34,584 nt of DNA from Actinomycetota bacterium (GTDB lineage Bacteria > Actinomycetota > Actinomycetes > Actinomycetales > Microbacteriaceae), in the NCBI GenBank assembly GCA_030838475.1, contig JAUZFP010000120.1, forward strand, positions 1 through 34,584. The letters run 5' to 3'. The notes beneath the pieces were generated by a model. It was not told the DNA's origin, made no database searches, and saw only the letters and a list, made by a program, of their open reading frames with translations. The translations under genes were made by a program, and so were the position numbers. Shown one piece after another: positions 13,940 to 22,773 of this stretch (the first letter of the stretch is position 1; each line of letters begins with the position of its first letter).

Positions 13940-14842
13940 TTAAGCGATGGGATCCATAATCTGTAAGGCGTGAATGAGTCGAAGGACCGAGTCCCGATTG
14001 TCTCCTCTTCGCCGCGACGCGAACGTGGGGATCAGCGGGACGCCGATGAGTCTCACGGTCGTGAGGAATGGTGCGAGGGCTTGAGTCATCACCATTGGAG
14101 CGACTGTCACACCGGTTTTCATCGCCACGCTATTCATTACGTCTGTCGAATTCGACCCGTCCATGGCGATCAACTGGGCCTCGTCGACGGATCGAACATC
14201 GTCCAGGTAGAAGCGAGCCATCCACTCCCGGGGAACTCGCCTACCGTAGATCATTGGCTGCTGTGCGAATTCCTCAATCCCGATTTCTGTCGCGTCGGCA
14301 AACGCATGCTCTCTTGATATCACCCCAATTCGCATGAACGGGTGCAGCGGAATGGCCTCGATCCCGGGATGATTCGCGCTTGAGATGTCCCACATCACAT
14401 CGACCCTTCCTTCAAGCAGCGCAGAAGTGACGGCGGGGAAGGGGACCCCAATGCAATGAACGACGGCCCCGGGAATGTCGCGTCGAACTGAGGCGGCCAG
14501 TGAGTGAACGTGCATCAATTCCGGGTGGTCGCGCAGTTGCCCCGGTAGTCCGAGACGAAACTCGGGTGCCGGCGTTCCAATCGCAGCCCGACGTGCGGCG
14601 TGTGCTTCGGACAGGAGCGTGCGGGCGTGCGGCGCGAACCTCGCTCCAGCTGAGGTTAGCGACGTAACGCCCGCCGGCGTGCGATCGACCAGCCGCAAGC
14701 CGAGTTCTGATTCGAGCTTCTGAATGCGTTTGGTCAGGGCCGACGGCGAGAGGTGCAGCGTGCTTGCTGTCCGGCGGTAGTGGAGCTCACCGACGAGCGC
14801 TACAAAAGCCTCGACGCAGTCCAAGTCGAGTCCCATAGACAC
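13940..14842 (-). CDS. LysR-family transcriptional regulator
   Basis: The protein has 300 residues. The N-terminal winged HTH (LDCVEAFVALVGELHYRRTASTLHLSPSALTKRIQKLESELGLRLVDRT) is textbook LysR; the type I/II periplasmic-binding-like effector domain follows (about 95-290). The start is GTG 14842; ATG 14836, two codons later with GAGG 5 nt upstream, is equally possible. LysR proteins often act on a divergent neighbour, here the HdeD-type gene at 15055, but no link to a ligand can be read. The gene converges with the unknown 12946 operon. Confidence 0.9.
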   Translation of the reverse strand: MSMGLDLDCVEAFVALVGELHYRRTASTLHLSPSALTKRIQKLESELGLRLVDRTPAGVTSLTSAGARFAPHARTLLSEAHAARRAAIGTPAPEFRLGLPGQLRDHPELMHVHSLAASVRRDIPGAVVHCIGVPFPAVTSALLEGRVDVMWDISSANHPGIEAIPLHPFMRIGVISREHAFADATEIGIEEFAQQPMIYGRRVPREWMARFYLDDVRSVDEAQLIAMDGSNSTDVMNSVAMKTGVTVAPMVMTQALAPFLTTVRLIGVPLIPTFASRRRGDNRDSVLRLIHALQIMDPIA

Positions 14843-14997
14843 CTCGTTCCACCAGCTGGCTCCAATGTAGAGACACCCTCAGGAAATGACAATGGCTCGG
14901 TGCTTCGCTCACCCTCGTTGTCGTCGTTGTTCCCGCCCACATTTGCGCGCCCGAATTCGTGGAATCGGCTCCATAGCCATCGGCCCGTGAGGCGCGC

Positions 14998-15011
14998 CAC
15001 TATCGATAGTG
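14998..15011. promoter_or_regulatory. Perfect 14-bp palindrome between the LysR and HdeD genes
   Basis: CACTATCGATAGTG is a perfect 14-bp palindrome, 44 bp before the HdeD-type start in the 212-bp divergent region. It is an operator candidate, perhaps for the adjacent LysR protein, although it lacks the T-N11-A core typical of that family. Confidence 0.4.
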
Positions 15012-15054
15012 ACCCGAATTTCTGTGCCCCCTCACAAAAGAAAGAGATCGTCAC

Positions 15055-15630
15055 ATGACTAACGCATTTTTTGCTCCGCTACAGGCCGTCGCTAAGCGAC
15101 TGGGACGGCTCTGGTGGGTTCTCCTGGTCGTCGGAATCGCTTGGATCGTCGTCGGATTCGTCGTCCTGCGCTTTGATACGTCGACCGTCGCCGTCATCTC
15201 CATCCTGTTCGGGATCCTGATCCTGTTGTCCGCTGCGGGCGAGGTCTTCCGCGCGATCGTCACGGCCGGCGGATGGCGGGTGTGGCACATCCTGTTCGCC
15301 ATCCTGCTGATCGTCGCGGCCGCGATCGCCTTCGTGAATCCCGGTGGGACGTTCTTTTCGCTGGCCCTCGTCGTCGGGTTCTACTTCGTCTTCGCTGGAA
15401 CGTTCGACATCATTTCCAGCCTCTTCAGCGTCGGCACCTCGCCAGCGTGGGGACTGCAGCTCGTCTCGGGTGTTCTGCAGCTGCTGCTCGGCTTCATCGC
15501 CTCGTCGTCGCTGTCGGCGAGCGTCGTGATCCTGGTGACCTACGTCTCCGTTTCTGCCCTGTTCCGCGGGGTCGCCGAGATCGCGGCGGCCTTCACCGCT
15601 CGCTCCATTTACCAGGCAGCAAAGAACTAG
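15055..15630 (+). CDS. HdeD-family (DUF308) membrane protein
   Basis: This is a 191-residue protein with six hydrophobic segments arranged as three similar pairs, typical of the HdeD/DUF308 family: WWVLLVVGIAWIVVGFVVLRFD near the N-terminus, then WHILFAILLIVAAAIAFVNPG, then LQLVSGVLQLLLGFIAS. HdeD is linked to acid stress in enterobacteria, but the role in actinobacteria is not established. AAGAAAGAGA precedes the ATG. The gene is followed after 9 bp by a coiled-coil protein gene, probably in one operon. Confidence 0.85.
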   Translation: MTNAFFAPLQAVAKRLGRLWWVLLVVGIAWIVVGFVVLRFDTSTVAVISILFGILILLSAAGEVFRAIVTAGGWRVWHILFAILLIVAAAIAFVNPGGTFFSLALVVGFYFVFAGTFDIISSLFSVGTSPAWGLQLVSGVLQLLLGFIASSSLSASVVILVTYVSVSALFRGVAEIAAAFTARSIYQAAKN

Positions 15631-15639
15631 GAGAAGAAA

Positions 15640-16059
15640 ATGGCCCTCTCAGACCAGCTCACCAAACTCGCCGAGCAGACCAGGGAACTCGAAGCATCCG
15701 CCACCGAGATCGAGGCGGAGGACTCGCCACGGCTCGAAGCTCGCCTCGCTACCCTGCAACAGTCGATCGACACGTACAAGAATCAGCTCGGCGACCAGAT
15801 GATCCAGGACGGTCACGACGCCACCGACGACTGGGTGACCGCGCAGAAGAACGTGTCGGACGCGTTCAACTCGATCCACGCGAAAGCGGCGGCTCGTCGC
15901 GCGGCCCGCAGGGCGAAGCACGCCGAAGCGCAAGCGGACGAATCCGAATGGAGCGCCGAAGACGCGGTCGAGTTCGCGATCTATGCCGTTCAGGAGGCCG
16001 AATACGCCCTGCTGCAGGCGACCGCCGACCGCGAAACTGCAGACGACCTCAAGTCGTAG
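15640..16059 (+). CDS. Small coiled-coil protein, probably co-transcribed with the HdeD gene
   Basis: This is a 139-residue, highly charged, almost wholly helical protein. Heptad-like runs (LTKLAEQTRELEASATEIEAE, LEARLATLQQSIDTYKNQL) are followed by a basic AAARRAARRAKHAEAQ segment and an acidic tail. There is no membrane segment or catalytic motif. AGGAGAAG lies just before the ATG. It may be cytosolic and interact with the membrane protein encoded just upstream; function unknown. Confidence 0.75.
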   Translation: MALSDQLTKLAEQTRELEASATEIEAEDSPRLEARLATLQQSIDTYKNQLGDQMIQDGHDATDDWVTAQKNVSDAFNSIHAKAAARRAARRAKHAEAQADESEWSAEDAVEFAIYAVQEAEYALLQATADRETADDLKS

Positions 16060-16107
16060 GCCGTCATCACCCATCGCGCCGGGCGAGCTGACGCGATATT
16101 TTGAGGA

Positions 16108-17343
16108 ATGGCCGTGAACCCGCCTTCACCCTGGCCCGGCCTGCGTGTGCTGGCCGAGGAGCTGTTCGACGCGTCGAACAACTTTGACGAACAACTCGCC
16201 GCGGCCGTTCTGCGAGAGGTGCCGTTCTACCGCGGCGGGACACCGATCTCGAGTGAGACGCTGCTCCTCGCCTGCGCGACGCACATGGCCTTCATCCTCA
16301 ACTACCCGAACGCGGAGACGGGGGACGCCGACCTAATTCGCGCGCTCGGTGCCGACCGGGCGCGCGATCAGGTTCCCCTGGTTCCCGTGCTGGACGCGCT
16401 GCGAGCGTGCACCCAGTACCTGTGGACCGAGATTGTCGCCGTGGCGCGCGCGGGTCGGGAGGTCAGCGACACGGACCTCGTGGATGTCGCATCCGAACTC
16501 TGGCTGATGAACGAGACCATCGTGCGGCTGACGAGCGAGGGATACCGCGCCCAGCAGTCGGCGATGCTGGTGGCCCGGCAGTACGAACGCTTCAGCCTCG
16601 TCTATTCGATCCTGATCGGGTCGGACGGCGGCTTCACGATGTGGGAGGCCGTGGACTCTCTTCAGCTGCCACGCACCGGACGCTGGGTGGTCGCCGTCAT
16701 CCGTGCCGCGGCGGTGGGCCAGCTGCCAGTACCGACCATCGAGGCCGACCTGCTCGCCTCCGAGATTCGGTCGGCCTGGGTCCTCCTGACCGATCTGCAG
16801 GTGGGGATCGTGAGCACGGAACTGGATGGCTCCGTTGGCATACTTCGGGAGCGGTTGCAGGCATCCGGGCGTTCCGCGGGCATCAGCCTCGAACTTCTCG
16901 ACTACAACGACGCACCCCGCGGACTGCGGCTCGCGATCACCGCCCTGACCACCGCGCGGGATGGCGGCGTTGCCGCATTCGCCGACCTGCCGATCGAGTC
17001 CATCGCCGCCGGCGCACCGGACATTTCTGGCCAGCTGGCCAAGTCCGTTCTCGGCAAGCTCCTTGGTCTCCCCGTGAGCGAGCGGGAGGTCCTGTTCGAG
17101 GTGCTTGAGCAGTGGTTCCGCAGCGATGGGTCGGTGAACGAGGTCGCCGGCGCCCTCTTCGTGCATCCCAACACCGTGCGCAACCGCATCCACCGCATCG
17201 AGCTGCTCACCGGTCGCTCGCTATCGCGGCCGCGCGACGCGGCGGAACTGTATCTTGCCGTTTCGGCGTCCGCCCAGCAGACCCAACAGGTGCCCAGACT
17301 CCAGCGCCCGGGCAGTTTTCCAGAGGAGACGGAGGAGATATGA
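16108..17343 (+). CDS. PucR-family transcriptional regulator
   Basis: The protein has 411 residues. The C-terminus (about 335-395: SVNEVAGALFVHPNTVRNRIHRIELLTGRSL) is the PucR-type HTH_30 domain that ends this family. The region before it (about 165-300) is the degenerate GGDEF-like domain, and the N-terminal half is a helical sensor region. Family members respond to metabolites such as purines, amino acids or aromatic compounds; the ligand here is unknown. ATG 16108 follows a TATTTT box by 5-7 bp. The stop overlaps the small ORF at 17340 by 4 bp. Confidence 0.85.
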   Translation: MAVNPPSPWPGLRVLAEELFDASNNFDEQLAAAVLREVPFYRGGTPISSETLLLACATHMAFILNYPNAETGDADLIRALGADRARDQVPLVPVLDALRACTQYLWTEIVAVARAGREVSDTDLVDVASELWLMNETIVRLTSEGYRAQQSAMLVARQYERFSLVYSILIGSDGGFTMWEAVDSLQLPRTGRWVVAVIRAAAVGQLPVPTIEADLLASEIRSAWVLLTDLQVGIVSTELDGSVGILRERLQASGRSAGISLELLDYNDAPRGLRLAITALTTARDGGVAAFADLPIESIAAGAPDISGQLAKSVLGKLLGLPVSEREVLFEVLEQWFRSDGSVNEVAGALFVHPNTVRNRIHRIELLTGRSLSRPRDAAELYLAVSASAQQTQQVPRLQRPGSFPEETEEI

Positions 17344-17492
17344 CCGAGGCATCTGCCGAACCGTTCAGGACATCCACATCGCGGAGAAGCCTGATTAGTA
17401 ACGCGAGCCGCCATCATCCGACGGTGGTCTCGCTCGAGGCGATCTTCCGCGTCGTGCCAGAGGAGGCAACCGATGGCTCTCGCGATCAATAA
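17340..17492 (+). CDS. Candidate small protein (50 aa) between the PucR and hydrolase genes
   Basis: ATG 17340 overlaps the PucR stop (ATGA) and has a strong GGAGGAG 3-4 nt upstream. The frame gives 50 residues (MTEASAEPFRTSTSRRSL ... EEATDGSRDQ) and ends 20 bp inside the hydrolase gene. The peptide is polar and basic in the middle, without a recognised domain. It may be a true small protein or only a coupling device that carries ribosomes to the next start. Confidence 0.45.
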   Translation: MTEASAEPFRTSTSRRSLISNASRHHPTVVSLEAIFRVVPEEATDGSRDQ

Positions 17493-18273
17493 CCCGCGTC
17501 CGCCGCTGCTGCACATTGCGAGCGATCGGGGGGAAGGGCCGACCGTCGTGCTCCTCCACGGGGTCGCGTCCTCGTCGGTGACGTTTCAGAACGTCCTGCC
17601 CCTCATCGAGGGCGCGCATCGTGCCATCACGATCGACCTGCTCGGCTTCGGCGAGTCCCCCATTCCGCCGAATGCCGAATACACCCTCGCGGAACACGTT
17701 TTGGCTGTGTCGGAAACTATTGACTCGCTGAAGCTGCGGACTCCGTTCGCCCTCGTCGGCCATTCGATGGGCGCGCTGATCGCTGCCCGGTATGCCGCGC
17801 GCAATCCCAAGCGGGTCAACAAGCTGGTTCTGGTGAGTCCACCCATCTATCTGTCACCGGATGAACTGAGTGACACAAGGGACCGGCGCGCCCTGGACTT
17901 CCGCTTGAAGGCATACCAATACATTCGCGCCAACCAGAAGTTCACCCTTCGGAATGCCCAGATCGTTGAGCGGTTGTTGTCGATCCCCAAGGCGATGGAC
18001 ATCAAGGAGCGCACGTGGGAGCCGTTCGTCAAGTCGCTACAGCACGCTATCGAGTCTCAGACCACGCTGAGCGATCTCGCGGCCGTCCGCTGCCCGATCG
18101 AGATTGTCCTGGGCAGTCTCGACGAATTCCAGTCCGAAGGCGTGACGAAAATCGTGAGCCGGATGAGCGGTGTCACAGTCCATCGCGTGCGCGGAAGCGA
18201 TCACCTGATCGGGAAGCGCCTCGCTCGAGTAGTCGCGGTCGCGATCGACAGCGCACCCGCCAAGGCTGAGTGA
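17473..18273 (+). CDS. Alpha/beta-fold hydrolase
   Basis: The protein has 266 residues with the usual order: LLHG oxyanion motif (27-30), DLLGFGES (55-62), nucleophile elbow G-H-S98-M-G, probable acid D217 (GSLDEF) and H244 (GSDHLIG). This is the pattern of esterases, lipases and meta-cleavage-product-type hydrolases; no signal peptide is present, so it is cytosolic. GAGGAGG precedes the ATG. The downstream gene overlaps by 4 bp. The PucR regulator upstream may control it. The substrate is unknown. Confidence 0.88.
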   Translation: MALAINNPRPPLLHIASDRGEGPTVVLLHGVASSSVTFQNVLPLIEGAHRAITIDLLGFGESPIPPNAEYTLAEHVLAVSETIDSLKLRTPFALVGHSMGALIAARYAARNPKRVNKLVLVSPPIYLSPDELSDTRDRRALDFRLKAYQYIRANQKFTLRNAQIVERLLSIPKAMDIKERTWEPFVKSLQHAIESQTTLSDLAAVRCPIEIVLGSLDEFQSEGVTKIVSRMSGVTVHRVRGSDHLIGKRLARVVAVAIDSAPAKAE

Positions 18274-18989
18274 GCAGCGTGTACGCGTTCAGCCTCTTCC
18301 TGCTCTACGTGGCGATCTACTCGTTCATCGGCTGGATCGTCGAGGTGCTGTGGGTATTCGCGAAGTCCCAGCATCTCGAGAATCGTGGATTCCTGACCGG
18401 CCCGTTCCTGCCCATCTACGGGATCGGCGCGATCCTTCTCATCCTGTTCGTCGAGCCGTATGTGAAGAACCCGTTTCTCGTGTTTGTCGCCAGCGTCGTC
18501 GTGACAAGCACGGTCGAATACCTGAGCAGTCTCATCCTCGACAAGGTCTTCCACATCTCCCTGTGGGACTACCACGACCACCGCTTCAACCTGAACGGTC
18601 GGATCTGCCTGCAGAACTCGTTCGGATTCGGGGCGCTCGGACTTCTGCTGATCTACGTGCTCCAACCCTGGATCAGTGGCGGGTTGAAGACGCTCCCGCA
18701 CGATGCGGCGATCGCGATCGCGTGGGTGCTCATCGGCATCCTGATTGTCGACAGCGCGAACTCGATCCGGAGCCTCGCCAAGTTGCGTCCGGTTCTGGAT
18801 GAACTGCACGGCACGCTCGCCGAAGCACATGCTGAGCTCGAGAAACGTGCCGTGCAAATGCACGCGGGTAGGGAAGAGAAGGATGCCGCGCGTCGCTCCG
18901 CCAGCCGGAGCACCCTCGCCCGTCTCGCCCGGCACTTCCCCCGCGCGCGGTCGGTGCGAGCGCCGAAGGATGTCGCGGTCACGCAGTAG
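18270..18989 (+). CDS. CmpB-like putative ABC transporter permease (PF06541 type)
   Basis: The protein has 239 residues and a GTG start in a 4-bp overlap with the hydrolase stop. Five or so hydrophobic segments fill residues 5-165. The segments FIGWIVEVLW, NRGFLTGPFLPIYGIGA and NLNGRICLQNSFGFGALGL are typical of the family annotated as putative ABC transporter permease (CmpB-like). The last 70 residues form a charged helix (LAEAHAELEKRAVQMHAGREEKD) and a basic tail. No cognate ATPase is adjacent, so a transport role is unproven. Confidence 0.8.
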   Translation: MSSVYAFSLFLLYVAIYSFIGWIVEVLWVFAKSQHLENRGFLTGPFLPIYGIGAILLILFVEPYVKNPFLVFVASVVVTSTVEYLSSLILDKVFHISLWDYHDHRFNLNGRICLQNSFGFGALGLLLIYVLQPWISGGLKTLPHDAAIAIAWVLIGILIVDSANSIRSLAKLRPVLDELHGTLAEAHAELEKRAVQMHAGREEKDAARRSASRSTLARLARHFPRARSVRAPKDVAVTQ

Positions 18990-19033
18990 GTCCGCCCCTG
19001 CAGCCATCGCGCTCGCGGCGTAGCGTTACTCGG

Positions 19034-20419
19034 GTGACGCGACCAACCATTGCAACTGTCGGTGAGCTCCGGAAATCGGGGCATGTTCAGAAGACTCTGC
19101 GTGAAGAGATTCGCGAGAATCTGCTCGCGGCGCTGCGCGAGGGGCGCGATCCGTGGCCCGGCCTGCATGGCTTCGAATCAACGGTCATCCCTCAACTGGA
19201 ACGCGCACTGATCGCTGGGCACGACATCGTGCTCCTTGGTGAGCGCGGGCAGGGGAAGACCCGCATCCTGCGCACGATGGTCGGGCTGCTGGATGAGTGG
19301 TCGCCCGTCATCGAGGGTTCCGAGCTGGGGGAGCATCCCTACGAACCGATCATTGCCGCCAGCGTTCGCCGGGCGGCCGAGCTCGGCGACGACCTGCCCG
19401 TGGCCTGGCGCAGCCGGGACGAGCGCTACGCCGAAAAACTTGCGACACCCGACACGAGCGTGGCCGACCTGATCGGCGACGTCGACCCGATGAAGGTGGC
19501 CGAGGGCCGCAGTCTGGGTGACCCGGAGACCATCCACTTCGGGCTGATCCCGCGTAGCCACCGTGGCATTGTCGCGATCAACGAGCTGCCCGACCTGGCC
19601 GAACGGATCCAGGTTGCGATGCTCAACGTGATGGAGGAGCGCGACATCCAGATCCGCGGCTACGTGTTGCGGCTCCCGCTCGACGTCCTCGTAATGGCGA
19701 GCGCCAACCCCGAGGATTACACGAACCGCGGCCGCATCATCACGCCGCTCAAAGACCGCTTCGGTGCGGAGATCCGCACCCACTACCCGACCGAGCTGCA
19801 TGACGAGGTCGCCATCATCCGGCAGGAGGCGGAGCTGGTCGCCGACGTGCCCGACTACCTCGTCGAGATCCTCGCTCGCTACACGCGAGCCCTGCGGGAG
19901 TCGAGCGCTGTCGACCAGCGCAGCGGCGTCAGCGCCCGCTTCGCCATCGCCGGCGCCGAGACCATCGCCGCTGCGGCCATCCACCGGGCGAGTCGCCAGG
20001 GCGAGGATGACGCCGTCGCGAGGCCGGTGGATCTCGAGACCGCGGTCGACGTGCTCGGCGGCAAGATCGAGTTCGAGTCGGGCGAGGAGGGCCGCGAAGA
20101 CGAGATTCTCGACCACCTGCTGCGCACCGCGACGGCCGAGACCGTCCGGGCGCACTTCGCCGGACTCGACTTCGGCGTACTGGTCGATGCGATCGAGGGC
20201 GGCGTTATGGTGACGACCGGCGAGCAGGTCACCGCGCGCGACTTCCTCGCAGGGCTGCCGGCGCTCGGGGAATCCGAACTGTACGACGACATCTGCGAGA
20301 GGCTGGGCGCGGCCAACGACGGCCAGCGAGCCGGGGCCATCGAGTTGGCTCTCGAGGGTCTCTACCTGATGCGCAAGATCAGCAAGGAGACCGGCGGCGG
20401 CGAGACCATCTATGGCTAG
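19034..20419 (+). CDS. MoxR/ChlI-type AAA+ ATPase
   Basis: The protein has 461 residues and begins at GTG 19034, 7 bp after a TAGCGT -10-like box. The Walker A motif is G69-E-R-G-Q-G-K-T76; IVAINELPDL fills the Walker B position, and VLVMASANPEDYTNRGRIITPLKDRFG matches sensor 1 and the arginine-finger region of magnesium-chelatase-subunit-I-like and MoxR ATPases. It overlaps the VWA gene by 8 bp. Such pairs act as chaperones that load metals or remodel protein complexes; no chlorophyll genes are near, so it is not a true Mg-chelatase. Confidence 0.9.
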   Translation: MTRPTIATVGELRKSGHVQKTLREEIRENLLAALREGRDPWPGLHGFESTVIPQLERALIAGHDIVLLGERGQGKTRILRTMVGLLDEWSPVIEGSELGEHPYEPIIAASVRRAAELGDDLPVAWRSRDERYAEKLATPDTSVADLIGDVDPMKVAEGRSLGDPETIHFGLIPRSHRGIVAINELPDLAERIQVAMLNVMEERDIQIRGYVLRLPLDVLVMASANPEDYTNRGRIITPLKDRFGAEIRTHYPTELHDEVAIIRQEAELVADVPDYLVEILARYTRALRESSAVDQRSGVSARFAIAGAETIAAAAIHRASRQGEDDAVARPVDLETAVDVLGGKIEFESGEEGREDEILDHLLRTATAETVRAHFAGLDFGVLVDAIEGGVMVTTGEQVTARDFLAGLPALGESELYDDICERLGAANDGQRAGAIELALEGLYLMRKISKETGGGETIYG

Positions 20420-22469
20420 GGTCAACCGTCGGCTCACCAGGGCCTCCCGCTACGGCAAGTACGCGGGCGGTCCGGATCCGCTCGCGCCCCCGATCGACCT
20501 GGCGGAGGCGCTCGACGCCATCGGCGAGGAGGTCATGGCCGGCTACTCGCCGGAGCGTGCCATGCGCGAATTCCTGCGCCGCGGCGGCAAGAACCGCGCG
20601 GGGCTCGACGAGTTGGCCCGCAGGGTTGCCGACCGACGGCGCGAGCTGACGCAGAAGCACAACCTCGACGGCACGCTGCAGGAGATCAAGGAGCTCCTCG
20701 ACCGCGCAGTACTAGCTGAGCGCAAGCAACTGGCGCGCGACGCGGCCATGGATGACGGCGATCGGATGCTCGCGGAGATGCAGCTGGACAACCTGCCGGC
20801 CTCCCCGGCGGCCGCGGTCAGCGAGCTGAGCCAGTACAACTGGCAGAGCCGCGAGGCCCGGGCCGACTACGAGAAGATCAAGGACCTCCTCGGCCGGGAG
20901 ATGCTGGACCAGCGCTTCGCCGGGATGAAGCAGGCACTCGAGAACGCGACGGACGAAGACCGCGCCGCGATCAACGAGATGCTCGGCGACCTGAACCAGC
21001 TGCTCGAGTCGCATCGACGCGGCGAGGACACCGAGCAGCAGTTCGACGATTTCATGGCGAAGCACGGCGACTACTTTCCGGAGAATCCGCAGAACATCGA
21101 GGAGCTGCTGGACTCCCTGGCACAGCGTGCCGCGGCGGCCCAGCGCATGCGCAACTCCATGACGCAGGAACAACGCGACGAGCTCGATGCGCTCGCGCAG
21201 AAGGCGTTCGGTTCCCCCGAGCTGATGGAGTCGCTGACGCAGCTCGACGACAACCTTCGGTCACTTCGGCCTGGCGAGAACTGGGGCGGCTCCGAGAGCA
21301 TGGACGGTGAGGAGGGTCTCGGGCTGGGCGATGGCACCGGTGTATTCCAGGACCTTGCCGATCTCGACGATCTGTCCGAGCAGCTCTCCCAGTCCTACCG
21401 CGGATCCAATCTTGATGACCTCGATCTCGACAAACTGTCGCGCCAGTTGGGCGATGAAGCATCAGTGGATGCCCGCACCTTGCAACAACTCGAGCAGGCG
21501 CTGCGCGACTCCGGCACGCTTAAGCGTGGCTCGGACGGAACGCTGAAGCTCACCCCAAAGGCGATGCGCCAGCTCGGCAAGGCCCTGCTGCGGGATGTCG
21601 CCAACCGGATGTCGGGACGCCAGGGCAACCGCGACCTGCGTCAGGCCGGGGCGGCCGGCGAGCGCTCGGGCGCCACGCGCGAGTGGGCGTTCGGCGACAC
21701 CGAGCCGTGGGATGTGACGCGCACGATCACGAACGCGATCACGCGAGTTGCGGGCGATGGCCGGTCTCTCGACACAGGTATCAACATCCAGATCGGCGAC
21801 GTTGAGGTCCAGGAGACCGAGGCCCGTACCCAGGCGTGCGTCGCCCTGCTCGTTGACACCTCGTTCTCGATGGTGATGGATGGGCGCTGGGTGCCGATGA
21901 AGCGCACCGCGCTCGCCCTGCACACGCTCATCAAGAGTCGTTTTCGCGGGGACCACCTTCAGCTGATTGCCTTCGGTCGCCACGCGGAGGTCATCGAGAT
22001 CGAGCAGCTGACCTCGCTCGAGGAGATGTACAACAAGGGGACGAACCTGCACCACGCCCTGTTGCTGGCGAATCGCCATTTCCGTAAGCATCCGAACGCC
22101 CAGCCGGTGCTTCTGATCGTCACGGATGGCGAGCCAACCTCGCATCTCGAGGCCAGTGGAGATGTCTTCTTCAGCTACCCGCCGCATCCGGTCACGATCG
22201 CCTTTGCGATTCGCGAGCTCGACAACTCGATGCGGCTCGGAGCGCAGACAACCTTCTTCCGTCTCGGTGACGATCCCGGTCTCGCCCGGTTCATCGACTC
22301 GATGGCGAGACGCGTCGGTGGCACGGTCGTCGCGCCCGAGCTGGATGACCTGGGTGCCGCCGTCGTCGCGTCATACCTCGGTTCCCGACGACCGAACGGT
22401 CCCGCCGGAGCCTCCGGGGGAGACTTCGACGGGATGTTCGGCCGCGGCTGGGGTTATTGGAACGGGTAA
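20412..22469 (+). CDS. VWA-domain protein, partner of the MoxR-type ATPase
   Basis: This is a 685-residue protein. The first 450 residues or so are helical and very charged, with many Gln/Glu/Asp segments. The C-terminal von Willebrand factor A domain begins at about residue 475 and has the MIDAS motif D482-T-S-F-S, the Thr in GTNLHHALLLA and the Asp in LLIVTDGEPTSH. This is the ChlD/CoxE-like arrangement in which the VWA protein binds the AAA+ ring and a metal-dependent target. The ATG lies inside the ATPase 3' end, so the two are translationally coupled. No signal peptide, hence cytosolic. Confidence 0.9.
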   Translation: MARVNRRLTRASRYGKYAGGPDPLAPPIDLAEALDAIGEEVMAGYSPERAMREFLRRGGKNRAGLDELARRVADRRRELTQKHNLDGTLQEIKELLDRAVLAERKQLARDAAMDDGDRMLAEMQLDNLPASPAAAVSELSQYNWQSREARADYEKIKDLLGREMLDQRFAGMKQALENATDEDRAAINEMLGDLNQLLESHRRGEDTEQQFDDFMAKHGDYFPENPQNIEELLDSLAQRAAAAQRMRNSMTQEQRDELDALAQKAFGSPELMESLTQLDDNLRSLRPGENWGGSESMDGEEGLGLGDGTGVFQDLADLDDLSEQLSQSYRGSNLDDLDLDKLSRQLGDEASVDARTLQQLEQALRDSGTLKRGSDGTLKLTPKAMRQLGKALLRDVANRMSGRQGNRDLRQAGAAGERSGATREWAFGDTEPWDVTRTITNAITRVAGDGRSLDTGINIQIGDVEVQETEARTQACVALLVDTSFSMVMDGRWVPMKRTALALHTLIKSRFRGDHLQLIAFGRHAEVIEIEQLTSLEEMYNKGTNLHHALLLANRHFRKHPNAQPVLLIVTDGEPTSHLEASGDVFFSYPPHPVTIAFAIRELDNSMRLGAQTTFFRLGDDPGLARFIDSMARRVGGTVVAPELDDLGAAVVASYLGSRRPNGPAGASGGDFDGMFGRGWGYWNG

Positions 22470-22496
22470 TTCGACTCTCATCGCTCTGGCCGAGCG

Positions 22497-22773
22497 TTAG
22501 CGTCGAAGCTGGCTGAGGTACAGCGCCAGCTGCCACTCGCGTTCACGTGTCGCCCGCGCGCTCGCGGCGCGACGACGAGCGAGCAGCTCATCCCGGCTCG
22601 ACTGCGGGGCAACCGTCCGGGGACGGCGGCTCCACGTGATGAGCGCCAGCCCCAGGTGCAGGGCGGCGCGATCGGCGAGCGACACTGTCCGCACGTTCGC
22701 CCGGTGCTCGGGCGACGAGGGCGGATGGGTGTGGTTCTGTTCGTCGACGGGTGTCGACAGCACGGTATTCATG
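22497..22773 (-). CDS. Small hypothetical basic protein
   Basis: A protein of about 91 residues from ATG 22773, with GTGAGG 9 nt upstream; a longer frame to 22865 exists but lacks a binding site. The C-terminus is Arg-rich and helical (RRRAASARATREREWQLALYLSQLRR). There is no recognised domain. It is convergent with the VWA gene. Small proteins of this type are common in Microbacteriaceae; function unknown. Confidence 0.5.

Noticed and set aside
19178-20437. 419-codon minus-strand frame opposite the MoxR-type ATPase
   Set aside because: It is a high-GC antisense shadow of a gene with intact AAA+ motifs.
19034-22469. True magnesium chelatase (ChlI/ChlD)
   Set aside because: No BchH-like subunit or pigment genes are nearby; the pair fits the general MoxR-VWA type.
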